NCBI GenBank assembly: GCA_017871115.1
Contig: JAFCIZ010000005.1
Span: forward strand, 186,001-250,000
Origin: Cunninghamella blakesleeana
Lineage: Eukaryota > Mucoromycota > Mucoromycetes > Mucorales > Cunninghamellaceae
DNA: 64,000 nucleotides
Reading direction: 5' to 3'
The position numbers were made by a program, and so were the translations under genes. The notes under the pieces are model-generated. The model was not told the origin of the DNA and made no database searches. It saw only the letters and a program-made list of their open reading frames with translations. Below are positions 23,794 through 40,886 of the stretch, in pieces (within the stretch, counting starts at the first letter, position 1; every line of letters starts with the position of its first letter).

Positions 23794-26070
23794 TCACTCT
23801 TTGAATTGCCCCCCAGTAATATTTGTCTTTTCTTTATAATTGTAATCATACTCTATAGCTTTTGCCTTTTCATTATTTTCTTTTTCATATCCTTCGACTT
23901 TTGACTTATCATCGCTATAATCCTTCTCTTCAGCATTAGGTAAAGATTGTTCGTCACCAATAAGTGGATTACTAAGAGTTAAAGCAGCAAGGACCAAAGG
24001 AATGGCCATGAAGCAACCAGTCATTGCTAATAACCTTTGGGTATGGTCATAAGCAGCAATCATTGCAATGCGTTCTGGGGAACCCATGCTATACGTCTCA
24101 ATAAATTTTAAAGGTTCGTCATAAGCTTTTGAAACTAAGCTACTTGTATTAGCAAAAGAAATAAAGTTTTCTGATAACTTGTTAGGAAGTGTATTTGTCC
24201 AAATAGCACCAGAAATTGAATCTATTTTCGACATCATGTATAATAGAGTAATATTAGTACAAATTTGCTTACTTTCATACTAGTATTTTTTTTTAAAAAA
24301 TAATAATAATAATAATAGTATTTACTTCCTATTGCACCACCGACTCGAAACATAGTCATGTAGATAGCAGTAATAATAGCAACATGTTCATGCTTGGTTT
24401 CCGTTTGAATAAGCGCTTGAACGGGGACACTAAAGAATCCACCACCAACACCAAGGACAACTTGGGAAGCGATTACACCAATACGGCCATTATCAGTGGT
24501 GTTACGGTATTTAATCATTAAACCAAAAGCAAGAATATACAACAAGGTACCGAACACGGCAACCCATTTAATTTTACGGTTGTAACGAATAATTAAACCC
24601 GCAATAATACCACTAATGACATTCGTAAATGAATATATTTGGGTAAGTCTTGCAGCAGATTCAATCGTTTCATCAAAGGATACCCTTAATACTGTATATA
24701 AATGACTATTTTATATATTAATAAATATTAATTTCATCTAACGTAATGTTTTTTTTTTTTTTTTTTTTTTTTTTTTTGTTTTTTTATAAAAAAAAAAATA
24801 ACACCTACTCTCCTTGAAGGTACCAACAAGCACTGAATAACATCCCAATAAGAAGACAAGCCAAAATAACACGATTTTTCAATAAATGAAATGGAATACA
24901 GTGATATTTAGCAAACTTTGATTCCCAAAGCATAAAAGCAGGAACGCATATAAATCCAATTACCAGCATGGAAATAATGTCAGCGTCTCCCCATCGTGTA
25001 GCCACACCGCCGGCAATAGTAAGAGGGATCAATACAAGGAATAAAATGGCAGTAATAAGAAGAATACCAACACAATCTAATCGCCAAAATAAGATGATAA
25101 TATTTTCTTTTATATTTTTACCGGTATATATAGATTGAATATTTTCTAATTTGCCTAGTTTTTTAGCTTTTCTATTAGCTAAAAATAATGAAATATAAAT
25201 AGGAACCGTTACTACAGGAATAATAATAGCCCACATAGCAATTCCCCATTCCCAAGAGGCTTTAGTTAAAACAGTAGAAGTAACAGGACCAGTAATCCAA
25301 GCATTGATCAAATAAGGAAGACTAGGAATATAAGAAAATAAAACACGATTTCGTAAGGATGAAACGTCAGCAAGGACAATTTGAAATAGTAATTGAAAAC
25401 CTCTTAAGCCCATTACCCAAAGAACCTAGCGATTAAAAAAAAAATAGGTGCACATTATTAGTGTGTTTATATATATATAAAGCTTTTTTTTTTTTTTTTT
25501 TTTTTTTTCAAAAAAATTATATAAATATATAACAAAAAGCTTTAAAAAAAGAACTATAATATTCTCACCTGACCACCAGCGTAAGTTTCAACGTTTTTTG
25601 AGCAAGCTTCAATAATTGTACCAATTACATAAATAACAGCAGCGAAAGAAACCAATTCGAATCGACCAAAAACATTAGCAGCGTTAGATAATGGGGGTTG
25701 AATTACAGCAGCAGCAACAGCTTTTATAACATTTAATGTGGATATTAAAGAATGGTTTTTAAATGCATTTGTAGCATGAGTCTATTTTTATTTATTTTTA
25801 GAAAAAAAAAGTTTAAGAGATTAAATAAAATAGTGCCAAAAATTGCTTTTATTTTATTTTATCTTTTATTACCTGGTAAATACTTCTAGTTTGACTGTCA
25901 AGGCCATAAGAATAGGTTACCAAAAAAATCCCAAATAATAAAATAGATAAACTAGCAGTATTTAAAGAAGATGAGAGTGCTTCAATACGAATTACACCTT
26001 GGCTTTTTTCCTTGTTCACCACTGTATCATCTGTAGATATTTGATCAACTTCCTTTTGTTGTTGATTCAT
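23794..26070 (-). CDS. Siderophore-iron transporter, MFS (Sit1/Arn family)
   Basis: Proton-coupled uptake of ferric siderophores across the plasma or endosomal membrane, by family. Five exons (26070-25873, 25781-25569, 25425-24809, 24705-24326, 24221-23794) give 611 aa. Family marks: YSYGLDSQTRSIYQ in the first helix, VFGRFELVSFAAVIYVIGT, ADVSSLRNRVLFSYIPSLPY, YLQGDHLYTVLRVSFDETIE, and GGAIGNSISGAIWTNTLPNK near the end. About 14 membrane segments are expected. The Met codons at 24236-24231 look like a start but lie in the last intron. The C-terminal tail (about 70 aa) is Lys/Glu/Asp-rich and hydrophilic. It may be controlled by an iron-responsive GATA factor; GATA cores exist upstream (for example AGATAA near 26170) but such sites occur by chance in AT-rich DNA. 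Confidence 0.88.
24749..24777. repeat. Poly-T tract (29 nt) in an intron
   Basis: An uninterrupted T run on the plus strand, inside intron 3 of the siderophore transporter (poly-A in the transcript). A second T run of about 20 nt lies in intron 2 near 25488-25508. Confidence 0.95.
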
Positions 26071-27367
26071 GGTATATAAATAAAATAAAATGTATTAAAC
26101 GTAAATAAAAAAAAATAATAAAAAAAAGAAAGGGAATGAACTATGAATCTTTTTAATTGTTTTTTAACAAGATAATCTCTATTTCATTGTAACACTAAAT
26201 TTGGTCAGATACGGTAAAGGGTTGTTACACACGAAATTTTTCTTTAAGTTTTAGAATTTTGGGAATAGATACTACAATTTAGCCCAATAAAATCTATCTT
26301 TTCACAAAAAAAGAAAAAGTATACGCTACAAAAATTTTTATGATGGTTTTTAATATCCAGCAAAAACTATTGTAGGTATTGCAATTTACCATATTTGCTG
26401 ACTTTTGTGGCAATTTTTAGCATAAAAACATCAATTTATATCATATTCAATGGCTGTACAAAAAATAGTATATGTGATGGAAATTAATAAATACAATGGT
26501 TTTATAAAAAATTAAGTTTTTCTGCATAATAATGGACATAAAAATATCGTAGGTAAAAAATACTAATGTCTATTAATTCTATCATTGATGGTAAGAGATT
26601 CGCTAAATAAGATCTGCTATGGTAAGGTTTCTAATTACCATCTCTCTCTAAATATATAGGCTCGTCCATTAACCGAGCCCTACATTATTTTCTTATTTGG
26701 TTCTGACCAAATATTTTTCTTTTATTATATTTGAAAATAAAAATGGCTAACAACCATATATCATAATATGTTAAAAAAATAAATAAATAACCTTTTTATA
26801 CCCTTCAATTCTTATATTTAATTCGTACAAAATTTACTACATAAAAAATGGATATAGTTTATATATAAATGAATAATTATTGGCGGACTTCTAATACCTA
26901 ATTATTGGGAACCCAATAATGTTATATGATCAAGAAAATATCAATAAAAGTTAATTGTTAAAGCGAATCTACCTCAAGGAATATATTTAAATAGCATAGT
27001 AATAATAAAAATTAAAAGAAATATATTTTAAGTGTGCATGAAAAGGAAGTTTTTTTAATATTTATTTGATACGTAGTAATTTTTTTTAAAAATTGTGCAT
27101 GTAAAGTCGAAAAAAATATATTTGCCGAATTAAAATTGAGTTATAGACTGTATATAAAATATAAAGATGAATGTTACTATAAGAATGTCATAGATCAATA
27201 TTCCGGAGATTTTATTAGTACGCATTATTATTCTATTATTATTGTTATTTTAAAAAAAGAGAGAAAGAAGATTTTTTTATTTTTTATTTTTTATTTTTTA
27301 GTTTTTATTTTTTATTTTTATTTATTAACTATTTGTTTCTTTCTTTTTTAACTCATCAAATAATCCA
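26071..27367. promoter_or_regulatory. Divergent intergenic region: siderophore transporter (-) / anillin-like gene (+)
   Basis: About 1.3 kb containing both promoters. A less AT-rich patch occurs at 26580-26710. The ORF at 27136-27351 is low-complexity Phe/Tyr/Ile sequence and is not called. No confident factor site. Confidence 0.5.
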
Positions 27368-29675
27368 ATGAATAAACAAAGTATCGATGCTTCACTTATG
27401 GCCTCACCCAAATTATGGAGAGAGTCCTTTTCGCAACAACAAGCACGAAGACATCCACCTCCATCTCATCGATCATCTAAAAAAATCCAACCTTATGAAA
27501 AGAAAAAAATGCCCCTTGATCACTCATCTAAAGAAAAAGAACAACAGCAATTTTTTAAGCAGGAAGATGTTATTTTCCTTTCGCCAAGTAAACAATATCT
27601 TGATCTTAAACTACAAACTGATACTCTTTTGCCTTCAATTCAAGAAGAAAATGAACATGATGCATCTAGTGTAAAAGTAATTCAAAATGAGGATCTTGAA
27701 CATGGGAGACTAAAAAAGGAAAAAACAAGACCTTATTCCCTTCATATGCCTACTTTAAACCCTAATTTAATAATTCCTACAGCTACTACCAATCTTACGC
27801 CTACTAGTGCTCTTTCTATGGATAATTACGATTCTTTGAATCAAAAAAGACATACCATGTGTCTTTCAAAAAATAATAATAATCCAAGTTTGCCTACTTT
27901 GGATATTCCTTCTAAACCTATAAAAAGGTAAAAAAAAATTATAAAAAATGGTTTTAATTTTTTTTAAAAGTATTAATTTTTTTTTATTTTTTATTTTTTA
28001 CCATTTTTACATTTTCAAATATATATATAGCAATGATATCAACTCGCTCAAGAATGATTCTACAGAAAATAAACGTGTCAAATCTTTACGTTTTAATGGT
28101 AAAATAAAAAGATAGTTTAATAAGAAATAAAGTAAATGAATATATATATAGCCTGTATTAATATTAATATTATTTTTAATTTATTCAGTTGTTCAACTAG
28201 CCAGTTTGACTTCAGAAAGAGGTATTTCATATACACATATATATTTATATATCTATCATAAACAATATAAACAAATAATATTAATATTAATATTATTTTA
28301 AATTTTTTTTTTTTTTTAAAAAAAAAACAATGCTATTAGATTTGGATTACGAACTCAGTATATCAATAAATGATAAAGTAATAGATACTAGGTACGGGCA
28401 AATGAAAAAACTTTCCAAAAAAATGAGCTCCTGTACCTTTTCTAAAAATTGGATGAATATGTAAGTGGGAATAACTAAATAAGTGAATTTATATATAAAT
28501 AATTAAGAGAGAGTGAAAGATATTCTAAAACTTAGTTATTATTATAAAAAAATAGCCAAGTAGATACACCATTTGAATTAACATTTATAATTAAAACAAA
28601 GCCTGCTCATTCTCATAAAGTATCTGACTTTTTTACTCGCCGTGGTCAATGGTCACTATGGAAAAAAGGTAAAGGAATCTCATCTATTTCGTCCTCAACA
28701 GATAATATACCAACCATCAAAAAAAAGGAAATGAATCATGCTGCTCCTTTTAAATCTACAGAAAATAATAACAACAATAATGATCATCCTCAAAACATTG
28801 ATTTTTCAACCATATCACCATCTGGATACGTGCGTATTTTTTCAGGTGAACAATTTGATTTTATTAAGCAAGGAAAGTATCGATATAAATTTAACAAATC
28901 ATTATCATCTTTGAATTATTCTACTCATACGAAAGCAATTGAAGTGGTGGTAGATTTCCAATGGTATCATCGGTCTGTGACAGAACCTTCTTTATCAGCA
29001 GATGGTTCTGTTACCCAACTTTCTCAAGAATATAGTAATTTGAATTTGACTGACTCCATGAAGCTAGTTCATCATGGTGAAGTTTTAACTTTTTATTATT
29101 GGGGAAATGGGTTGCCCGTAAGTTTATAAAATTGATATTATATATATATATATATATATATTATAAAAATATAAATAATATTAATATAAATTCATATATA
29201 CATATCTATTTATAAATTCTGATTAGGAATGGAGAAGATATTGGACAGTAATTGAAGGTGATAAATTAATATTGAAGCCATGTGGTTATAAAGTAAGTAT
29301 TTCATTTATCTATTTATTTTTATTTTATTGAATGATTTTATCACTTATATAAACCTATATATTTATATGTTTTATTGTTATTTTTATTGAAAACAGAAAA
29401 AAGAGTCTTTGTATAGTATATCTTTAAAAAAATTAGTTAAAGTATCCAAACCAACTGAAGAAGATCAAGAAAATATTTATCTAAGTAGACAATTAGGTGT
29501 TGTATTACAATTTGATACTTCAAAAATGCAAATTTCAGAAAGAGTAAAATTAGGAAAAATGTATATATTGACAGATAATAAATCATCGGCTGAATCTTGG
29601 CGTCATGCTTTATCAAATATTAAACCAATTAAATCAAATAATGAAGAGGATGTTGATAATCGATTTTTATGGTAG
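27368..29675 (+). CDS. Anillin/Bud4-like cortical scaffold with C-terminal PH domain
   Basis: Probably a septum or bud-site organiser linking membrane, septins and the contractile ring, by analogy with anillin/Bud4/Mid. Seven exons (27368-27927, 28031-28098, 28189-28221, 28340-28460, 28556-29117, 29227-29292, 29397-29675) sum to 1689 nt, 562 aa. Residues 1-190 are disordered and rich in Lys, Ser, Gln and Pro. Residues about 210-430 form a beta-rich region (LDYELSISINDKVIDTR, TPFELTFIIKTKPAHSHKVS, SPSGYVRIFSG) resembling the C2-like anillin homology part. The end is a PH domain: EWRRYWTVIEGDKLILKPCG through the closing helix SSAESWRHALSNI. The N-terminal half has no recognised domain. An unrelated PH protein cannot be excluded. 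Confidence 0.6.
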
Positions 29676-29867
29676 TAATGGTACAAGTAGTATTAGTAGT
29701 AATATATTTATATGCTATTTATTTATTTATTAAAAAATAGTGAAATCTAAAAATAAAGTTTTCATTTTTTTAATCCAACTGGGTTTTAAATTTTAATCTC
29801 TTTTTTTATAAAATATAAATTTTTGTTATTATTGAAATTTTTGTTTTTCTTTCCCCTAAACTTAACA

Positions 29868-32863
<2,996 letters not shown>

Positions 32864-33226
32864 ATAATAATAATAATAATATAATAATTTTTTCTTTTAT
32901 TTTTATTCTTTTTTTTAATTTTTATATATATATATACATATATTCATATTTGACATGTGTTTTTTGCTGTAATTATATTATATATATATATATATAATTC
33001 TTAACAAAAATTATTCATTATTCATCATTTTTATTATTATTATTTTTTTTTTTTCTTATATACATATACATATACATTTATATTTTATTATTATAACTTT
33101 TTTTATATTTTTCATTTATTATTATTCTATTTTTATATATATTTATATCTATGCATAGTAATTCTATTCACTTGATTGCTCTCTTCAATACTAGAAAAAT
33201 TAACTGAGTATAAATACTTGTTTTTT

Positions 33227-33271
<45 letters not shown>

Positions 33272-33557
33272 TATTTTATATAAAATAAAAATAGTTAAAT
33301 ATCACATATATGTATCCTTGGAAAACACATTATTTTCTCAAGAGATTTTTTTTTAGTAGAGGTAATATAGAGCAATTTTGGATCTTTGTATAAAATAATG
33401 AAATTTTAAGAATTATGCAAAAAAAAAAACGGCGTTTTAATTTTATTTCATTGTAACAATGTAATTTTTTCCATTCCTTTTTTTTTTTTTAATATTTGAT
33501 TTCTTGAATAAAATATATGCAGTAATTAATTTTTTATTATTATATATTATTATTAAA

Positions 33558-33593
<36 letters not shown>

Positions 33594-33739
33594 ATATAGT
33601 AAATAAGTATATTTAAGTATGACACATAGTTTAGTTATGTTATTATTATATGTACGTAATAGTATTTATTCTTTTTTTGATATAGTTATTAACAGTTTAT
33701 TAATAAATATAATATTTATTAATATTATTATTATTATTA
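32864..33739. other. Convergent intergenic region DED1 / MED25, low complexity
   Basis: About 0.9 kb holding both 3' ends. It contains a (TA)n run at 33230-33268, an A run of about 32 nt at 33560-33591 and many (ATT)n stretches. No gene seen. Confidence 0.6.
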
Positions 33740-33752
33740 TTATTGTTGTTGT

Positions 33753-33805
<53 letters not shown>

Positions 33806-36800
33806 TTGTTGTCTTTGTAAAAGTAATCTTTGAAATGCTTGTGGATTCATATTTGCTAAATTCATACCATTCATATTCCCATTTCCTGCTGCTGCCAACA
33901 TTGCTGCTGCCACTGCTGCCTGGTTATTCATTCCCATCATACCTGCTTGATTTCCGTTAGCCATATTCATATTACCACCTGCATTACCCATATTAAGGTT
34001 TGATAATAATAAGCTATTTTGTGCAAGACCAGGACGGACGCCTGTATATATTTATATGTAATACGATTATTAGATAACTTGTATATTATTTTATTATTAT
34101 TATTACTGTTAAAGTTTATATTTTGTTACCATTCATTCCTTGATTTCCCATATTTAACATTCTTTGTTGCTGCTGCTGAAGTTGTTGTTGTAGCAGCTGC
34201 ATATTAGCAGCATTGTTTCCATTGTTCATCATATTCATATTATTTGGAGCTCCATTTAAGCCCATTAAACCAGGTGAAGCAATATTTGTATTAGCACCAC
34301 TCATTCCCATATTTGCAGCCATATTTGGTTGTTGTTGCTGTTGTTGTTGTTGTGGTTGTTGCTGCTGTTGCTGTTGTAATTGTTGTTGTGGTTGTTGTTG
34401 CTGTTGTAGTTGTTGTTGTTGTTGCTGTTGATTTTGAATATTGTTATTTTCAGATAGATCAGGAAGAGGGATCCGAGTAAACACTATACCCATTAATTTA
34501 CCACTTGATTGAGTAAGAACTATACCATGTTGTTCTGTTGCATTGGCTGTTGGATTAAATACTATAGTTGCAATCTTAATAAAATAAATAAAAAATAAAT
34601 AAAAAATATAGATTGACAATAATTAATATTTCCATAAAATATATACACACACACATACATACATATATATATATATATATATCTATTTATGAACTGAGAT
34701 TCTTCAAACTTACATATCGCTTTTGTTCTAAATTACGTAAAAGTAATGTAAAATTATTTTGGTCCTGTACAGTACTAGTTGGAAGTGGACGGAATTGACA
34801 AAATGGAAGTTTATTATCAACAGCCAAACGTTGTATTATTTGACCTTTTGCTATTGGAGAACGCCCTGTAATCTGAGCTCTTGTTGGCCAAGCTTCTGGT
34901 CGACTATATTAATATGATGATGATTTTTTAAAAAAAAGAAATTAGGAGAAAAAATAAAAAATGACGAGGTTCATAATATCTATTTTTATATTTTTATATT
35001 TAATTATTTAATTATATATATATAATCTAGCTGACGTATCACTTACTATTCTTCCATACTAACTAAGCTACCACGTAAGGCAATTGGAAAAGCACCACAA
35101 TGGCAGCTGAATTCTTGAAACTTATTATCAGGAGTTTTGATATGCCATACAATTTGTCCTGTCCAAATAGCTTGAGAATTAGGCCCTTGTTGCTGAGGAT
35201 TTCCATTTAATTGTTGTTGTTGTTGTTGTTGTTGCACTTGTTGGTGTGGCTGTTGAGGTTGTTGAGATTGTTGTTGGGGTTGTTGTAGCTGTTGTTGTTG
35301 TTGTTGTTGCTGTTGCTGCTGTTGTTGTGCTTGTTGATGTTGTTGCTGTTGCAACTGTAATTGTTGTTGTTGTTGTTGTGATAAAAGTCTTTGCATTAAT
35401 TGCTGTGCTTGTAAATTATTTGCATTAAGTGATGATTGATTAGCTTGTAATTGGCCCATCTGAGCTAATATCATTCTTTGATGTGGTGTTAAATTAGCAG
35501 GTAATTGACCATTCAACATATTAAGATTATTCATCATTGCTTGAGTGGTTGGATTAGAATGTGGTGGAGGTTGTGATTGTTGTTGCTGTTGTTGTGTGAC
35601 AGGAACTTGTGTATTATTCATCTGTGGTATTGAAGAGACTGTTGGACGTACTTGCATATTAGCATTATTTGTTGGAAACGACATAGCTGCAGTAGTAGGG
35701 TTATTAGTAGCCATCGAATTTGCATTTTGTGCATTCAACATATTTGCAGACATTCCGCTAATTTTTTGTATGCTCAATTGTATTGTTTGCAATTGTTGTT
35801 GTTGTTGGGGTGTCAAATTAGGTGTTTGTAATAATACTTGCCGTTGTTGCATTAAAAGTGGTATAGCGTTAGACATATTAGCTAATCGAAGAGCAGGATT
35901 TTGCTGCATTCCTTGTGGTATTTGCTTATTTTGAGCTTGAGCTTGTTGAGCTTGAGATTGTTGAGCTTGGGTCTGAGCTTGTTGAGCTTGAGCTTGTATT
36001 TGTACAGGTTGTTGTTGTTGTTGTTGTTGGAATTGTGAAGGTGTTTGCCTATTTTGTAATTGGTTTGGTTGACCTTGTGGTATTTGAGGCTGATGTTGTT
36101 GAGATTGCTGTTGTGGTAATGATGTTTGAGTCTGCTGTGGAGAAGGTGAATGGTATTGAGGAGGTTGTACATGTTGTGGTTGTGATTGGGTAGGTTGTTG
36201 TGTTATATTAGGCTGCTGTTGAATCAAAGCTGGCTGTGCTTGAACAGATTGTTGTTGCTGAGCTTGTGAAACTTGTTGCTGTACTTGTGGTTTAGCTTGT
36301 TGTACAGTTTGTTGCATTGCTTGATTTTGCTGTAATTGTGGAGATTGTTTTGCTGCTTGATGATTGATTAACGATCCATCCACAGTTGGTTGATTTCCAT
36401 TCGGTAACTGTGAATTAGCATTCATTGTAGTATTATTTAATTGTTGTTGCTGTTGTTCCATATTTGGTGGTGTAGTAACGGATGATTTATTATCGATTGA
36501 TTCACGTTTTTGGAAATTAAGCTGAGCATTCATACGAGCAGTAGCTTCAGCAAATTTAGCAGGGTCAAGATTGGCTTTTGGTAAACTGATTTGACCTGGT
36601 ACATTATCGCGTTTACGTTTCTTATTAATATCTGACATTGCTAATGCTTGAGGAGATGAGCCTCGTTTCGTGCCTGTAACTAAATAAATAGCAAAATCAT
36701 ATATATTTGTATATATACTTTAACATATAATCTAATTTATTTTATCTTTTATTTGTTAAAAAAATCTACATTTCTTTTTTAATATCATAAACAAGTTATT

Positions 36801-38353
36801 ACCTGAAGAATCTGCAGGAGTAGGAGGTTGTATAGGTGTTTCAATAGGTAAGTTAAATCCAGCTAATTTGACAAGGTGATGATTTGTTTCCGTATTTGGT
36901 ACTGTATATATTTCTGTCTTTTCATCATTAATCTGTAATACAAAAAAAATAAAATAAAAAATAAAAAAAATTTACAATGATTAATACATCATTTGATTTA
37001 TTTACTTTTTATTAATTTCTCTTTTTATTTTATTTTGATTTATTTTACTTACTTCTTTTACTAATTTTTCCAAGTCGTTATAGCCTTTTTTTGGCGTAAT
37101 CAACGAAAAGTTTACTTTGTTCTATAATAAAATGATAATAATAACAATGATAATAATAATAATTAATAAATATTAATAAATATTAATAAATATTAACAAA
37201 TATTAACAAATATTAATAAATGATTATTTTTTAATATTTTAATTTATCAAAAATAGATGTATTTACTTTTTTCATTTCCGCAGCAATAGTACTTAATTTA
37301 AAATTATTATAACGATCATTCATATTTTTAACTACACCTGTTTTATAAGGAAGACTGTTTGAGATTAAAATGCAATGTAACTGAGGTTCTTGATTATTTA
37401 TATCCAATTCATCTTTATATTCATCAAATAACTAAATAAATAAATTAATATATATATGTATATTAATAGTATTAATACATGCTGGTAAATTCACTATTGG
37501 TTTTACTCTATTTTTTGTTTTTTATTTCGTTCCTTTCATGCTATCCTGATATCTTTTATATATCTATCTATCTATATACCTCTAGAGCAGCAACTAATCC
37601 TTCTGCTGCAGCATTTTTCATAATACCGCCATCCTTACATTGAATACTTTTCATGATGTTTTGAAATAAGGCCAATTCTGATGTAAAATATTTTCGATCC
37701 ACTGTTACTGCTGAAAAAGGTTCATAGTCACCATAAACAACTAAACCGTATTTGAGTATAGGCTATAAATAATAATAATAATAATAATAGTAATTTTTGA
37801 TATTAAAAACTATGTATATATATAGATATATATATATAGATATAGATATGCACACACATATATATATAGTCATATTATTATTATTATTATTATTGTTATT
37901 ATTATTAAAATAATTATATATGAGCATATATATAAGCTTACCGTTATTCTTGTTTTTATTGTCTTATCTTCGCCCTCAGTAATTATAGGAGTTCGAAGTT
38001 GACTATGGTAAAACAAAAAAATATACAAAAAGAAAAAACGAAATAAAGAGAAAATTATTATTAATATTAATGCTTTTTTTCATATATTCATATATACATG
38101 TATATACTATATTGTTGTATTTATATATTTATCTATACCGTAAAATAGGCTCAATATAATATTCGTATATATTTGTATAATAAGGCTTCATACGTGCAGA
38201 ACCATCAATAACGAACACACAAGCGACTTCTTTTTTATGATGATGAGACATTGGTAACTGAGGTGAGGATTGAGGATTAGAAGGTGATGCATTGGATCGA
38301 GGTGTTGAATTAGTATTGTTGATTATTCCATTAGCTGTAGGTGTAGTTGACAT
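33740..38353 (-). CDS. MED25: Mediator complex subunit MED25, glutamine-rich
   Basis: Mediator tail subunit that receives activators and passes the signal to RNA polymerase II. Ten exons (first 38353-38139, last 34041-33740) sum to 3393 nt, 1130 aa. After a Ser/Thr/Asn/Pro leader comes a von Willebrand A domain: EVACVFVIDGSARMKPYYTN, YGLVVYGDYEP, GGIMKNAAAEGLVAAL, LHCILISNSLPYKTGVVKN and FSLITPKKG. A nuclear-signal-like patch (KKRKR) precedes a disordered region of about 500 residues rich in Gln, Asn and Pro. Then comes an ACID/PTOV-type activator-binding domain (IWTGQIVWHIKTPD, GRSPIAKGQIIQRLA, FTLLLRNLEQKRYIA, GIVLTQSSGKLMGIVFTRIP). The C-terminus is Met/Asn/Gly/Ala-rich and ends in about 23 nearly pure glutamines. 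The GTC-ATG context at 38353 sets the start. Confidence 0.88.
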
Positions 38354-40562
38354 GACCAAAATAATAATAATAATAATAATAATATGGAAAAAAAAGGATA
38401 TATATTATAGAAAACTTATAAAGATTAAAGAAGAAAGAATGAAAAGAGTGAAAAGATTATTTTCACCTTTTTTAAAATAAAATTAATTTATAAAAAGTAA
38501 TAATATTCCACAGCTTTTATATCTGTATAAGTAAAAGAAGAAAAAGAGTGAAAAAATAATAATTAAATAGAGAAAAAAAAAAGTGAAAAGAAGGGGAAAG
38601 AAAAAATATAGAAAAAAAGAGTGCGAGAAAAATAAAAAAAATTATGGTCATTTATATAGATTTTTTAAACTCAAGCCACTAATTGCCTATGTAAATCAAA
38701 AATTATACAATTTAATTATATATCCACCATGGTCAATACTGTATACATTTACTAGGTTTAGAAGTAAAATTTTCTTTTTGATGTAAATGCTTATATTTTT
38801 ATAATACACTATCCCATTCCTTTTTTTTTTTTTAAAAAAAAAAACTCGTCTTTATATCTGAGAATAATTTTATTAAAAAAATACTGATCTAAACTTTCAA
38901 TCTTTTTTTTTATATAAAATTTATATATATTAGAAGGATGGATTTTGAGATTCGTTAGCAAATATTTTACATTATATACATATGCATACATACATATATA
39001 TATAAGGAAGCCAGTAAAAGTTGATGAATAGATAACATTTTTTTAAGAAAATTAAAAATTAGAAAATGTCCTAAGTAAAAACAAATATCGTTTTTTTCAA
39101 GCAGCTTTAACTATTTGCTATTTTTTTTTTTTTTGATCCTTTGAAAGGAAACATTTTGTAAAACTATTTTATGTTCAATATCTCCACCTGTTTACATTCA
39201 ACTCATTATTATAAAGATATCAAATATAAAATAAGATTAAAATTAAAATTACTTAACAAAACACCTATTTACTTGTATATTTATACTTTATCCCCTCACC
39301 TTATTCTTTTGATATATTAAACAATAAAACTTACTAAAACGGATAAATACAGGATTTTTAGTTCCATTAGCTTCGCGGATAAGAGTAAATAATTGGGGGT
39401 TGTTACTCTTTAAAGTAGTGTATTTTTTCGTGATGAAACTTCTATTAAATAATAATATTTATACTAATAATAATAATAATAATAATAATAGTAATAATAA
39501 TAATAATAAAATATATTATCTATTGTAATATATATATAATACTTAACTGTGAATTTGTTTTTTATTTAAATACTGAAGCCATTATATGTATATACTAAAT
39601 ATATAATCTAACTTTGTCATTAAATAAAAAAATTTAATAGAATTTAGCATAGAGTTTTTTAAAATAAGTTATCTAATCGAGTCTCTAAGATGGGCACATT
39701 ATATACATGAAGATTAGTACGTGTGTATTATCAAACGGAAGAAGAAAAACAGAAAAGAAAAACTAAACCTAAAAAAATTCAATAAATATAAGCATATTTA
39801 TTATTAACCCCCCCTCCAATGGATTGCTTTGTATAATAATTTAATATCATTATTATTACCCATTGTCACTTTCTCTTATTGTTAAATCTTTTTTAGTTAG
39901 TATTATTTATGATCCCGTTATTACAGAAAGAAAATCATGCAACTGACTTTGAAATTATTTTTAATATATTAAAAAATTTATATATATAATACTTTTTTTA
40001 ATCAATAATAAAAGAAAAATAATAACTTTATCTGCTTTATATATAGATTTTGTGTAGTATTGACGTTATTACCGTAAAAAATAATAAAAAAAGTCGTATT
40101 TAAGGTGCTAGATATGGTAAAAAGAATTCTAGATTAATGAGTTTATCAAAACTATAATAAACATTTGAGTTCCTTCTTTTATAAATCACTTCTAAAACAC
40201 GCTCTTTATTTTTTTTTTCTCAAACCAAGTAACCTATTCCTTTATAATTATTCACCCTTTTACTGAGTTTCTTTATTTTTTAATATTATTCTTTTTTAAT
40301 CAATTCATATTTGGCTGTAAATATTTTTTTACTTGTCTAATTTTAAAACATTCAATATAAATATCGGCTTGAATTTTTTTTACGTCTGTCTCTTTCTCCT
40401 TTTCATTCCCTCTTTCATTTTAATCATTATGGAAAGCAAAAAAATTAAAAAATACAGCCAACGCTATAATATTTCTGGTTTTATAGATACTGCTTTGCTT
40501 TTCCGTTACCTGCACATTATGTTACCCTTATCATCGACTTTCCTGATATATAAAAGCATATG

Positions 40563-40594
<32 letters not shown>

Positions 40595-40886
40595 CTTCAT
40601 ATTTATGTATAAAGTTATTTTTATAAATAATGATTAAAGTTTTAATAATACCTTTCTTTCTCATTTCTCCTCTCTGCCCCTGTTCTTTTTTCTACTTTTT
40701 TCTTTATTTATTATTATTATTATAAAGTATTGTAACTTCTATTTAAAAAATATAAATATTATTTCAAAACAGAAACAGAAATCTTATAACTTGGAACAAA
40801 ATTAACAGTCAGTATACGTAAATAACTATTTTTTATTTTATTAAAAACAAAAAAAATACAATCTAATCTATATTATATAAATAATT
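38354..40886. other. Intergenic: MED25 promoter and desert
   Basis: About 2.5 kb, very AT-rich, with (AAT)n repeats at about 39466-39508 and several A/T runs. An ATG at 40430 opens a 44-codon ORF (ending ...STFLIYKSI) with slightly richer codon content than its surroundings. I do not recognise it and do not call it a gene. The MED25 promoter must lie at the left end. Confidence 0.5.

Noticed and set aside
24221..24237. Met codons that could start a separate 147-aa gene at the end of the siderophore transporter
   Set aside because: They lie in an intron; splicing to 24221 restores GGAIGNSISGAIWTNTLPNK, which matches the transporter family.
33619..36193. Plus-strand ORFs rich in Val, Ala or Cys opposite MED25
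   Set aside because: Antisense or shifted readings of CAA/CAG glutamine repeats, which give poly-Val, poly-Ala and poly-Cys.
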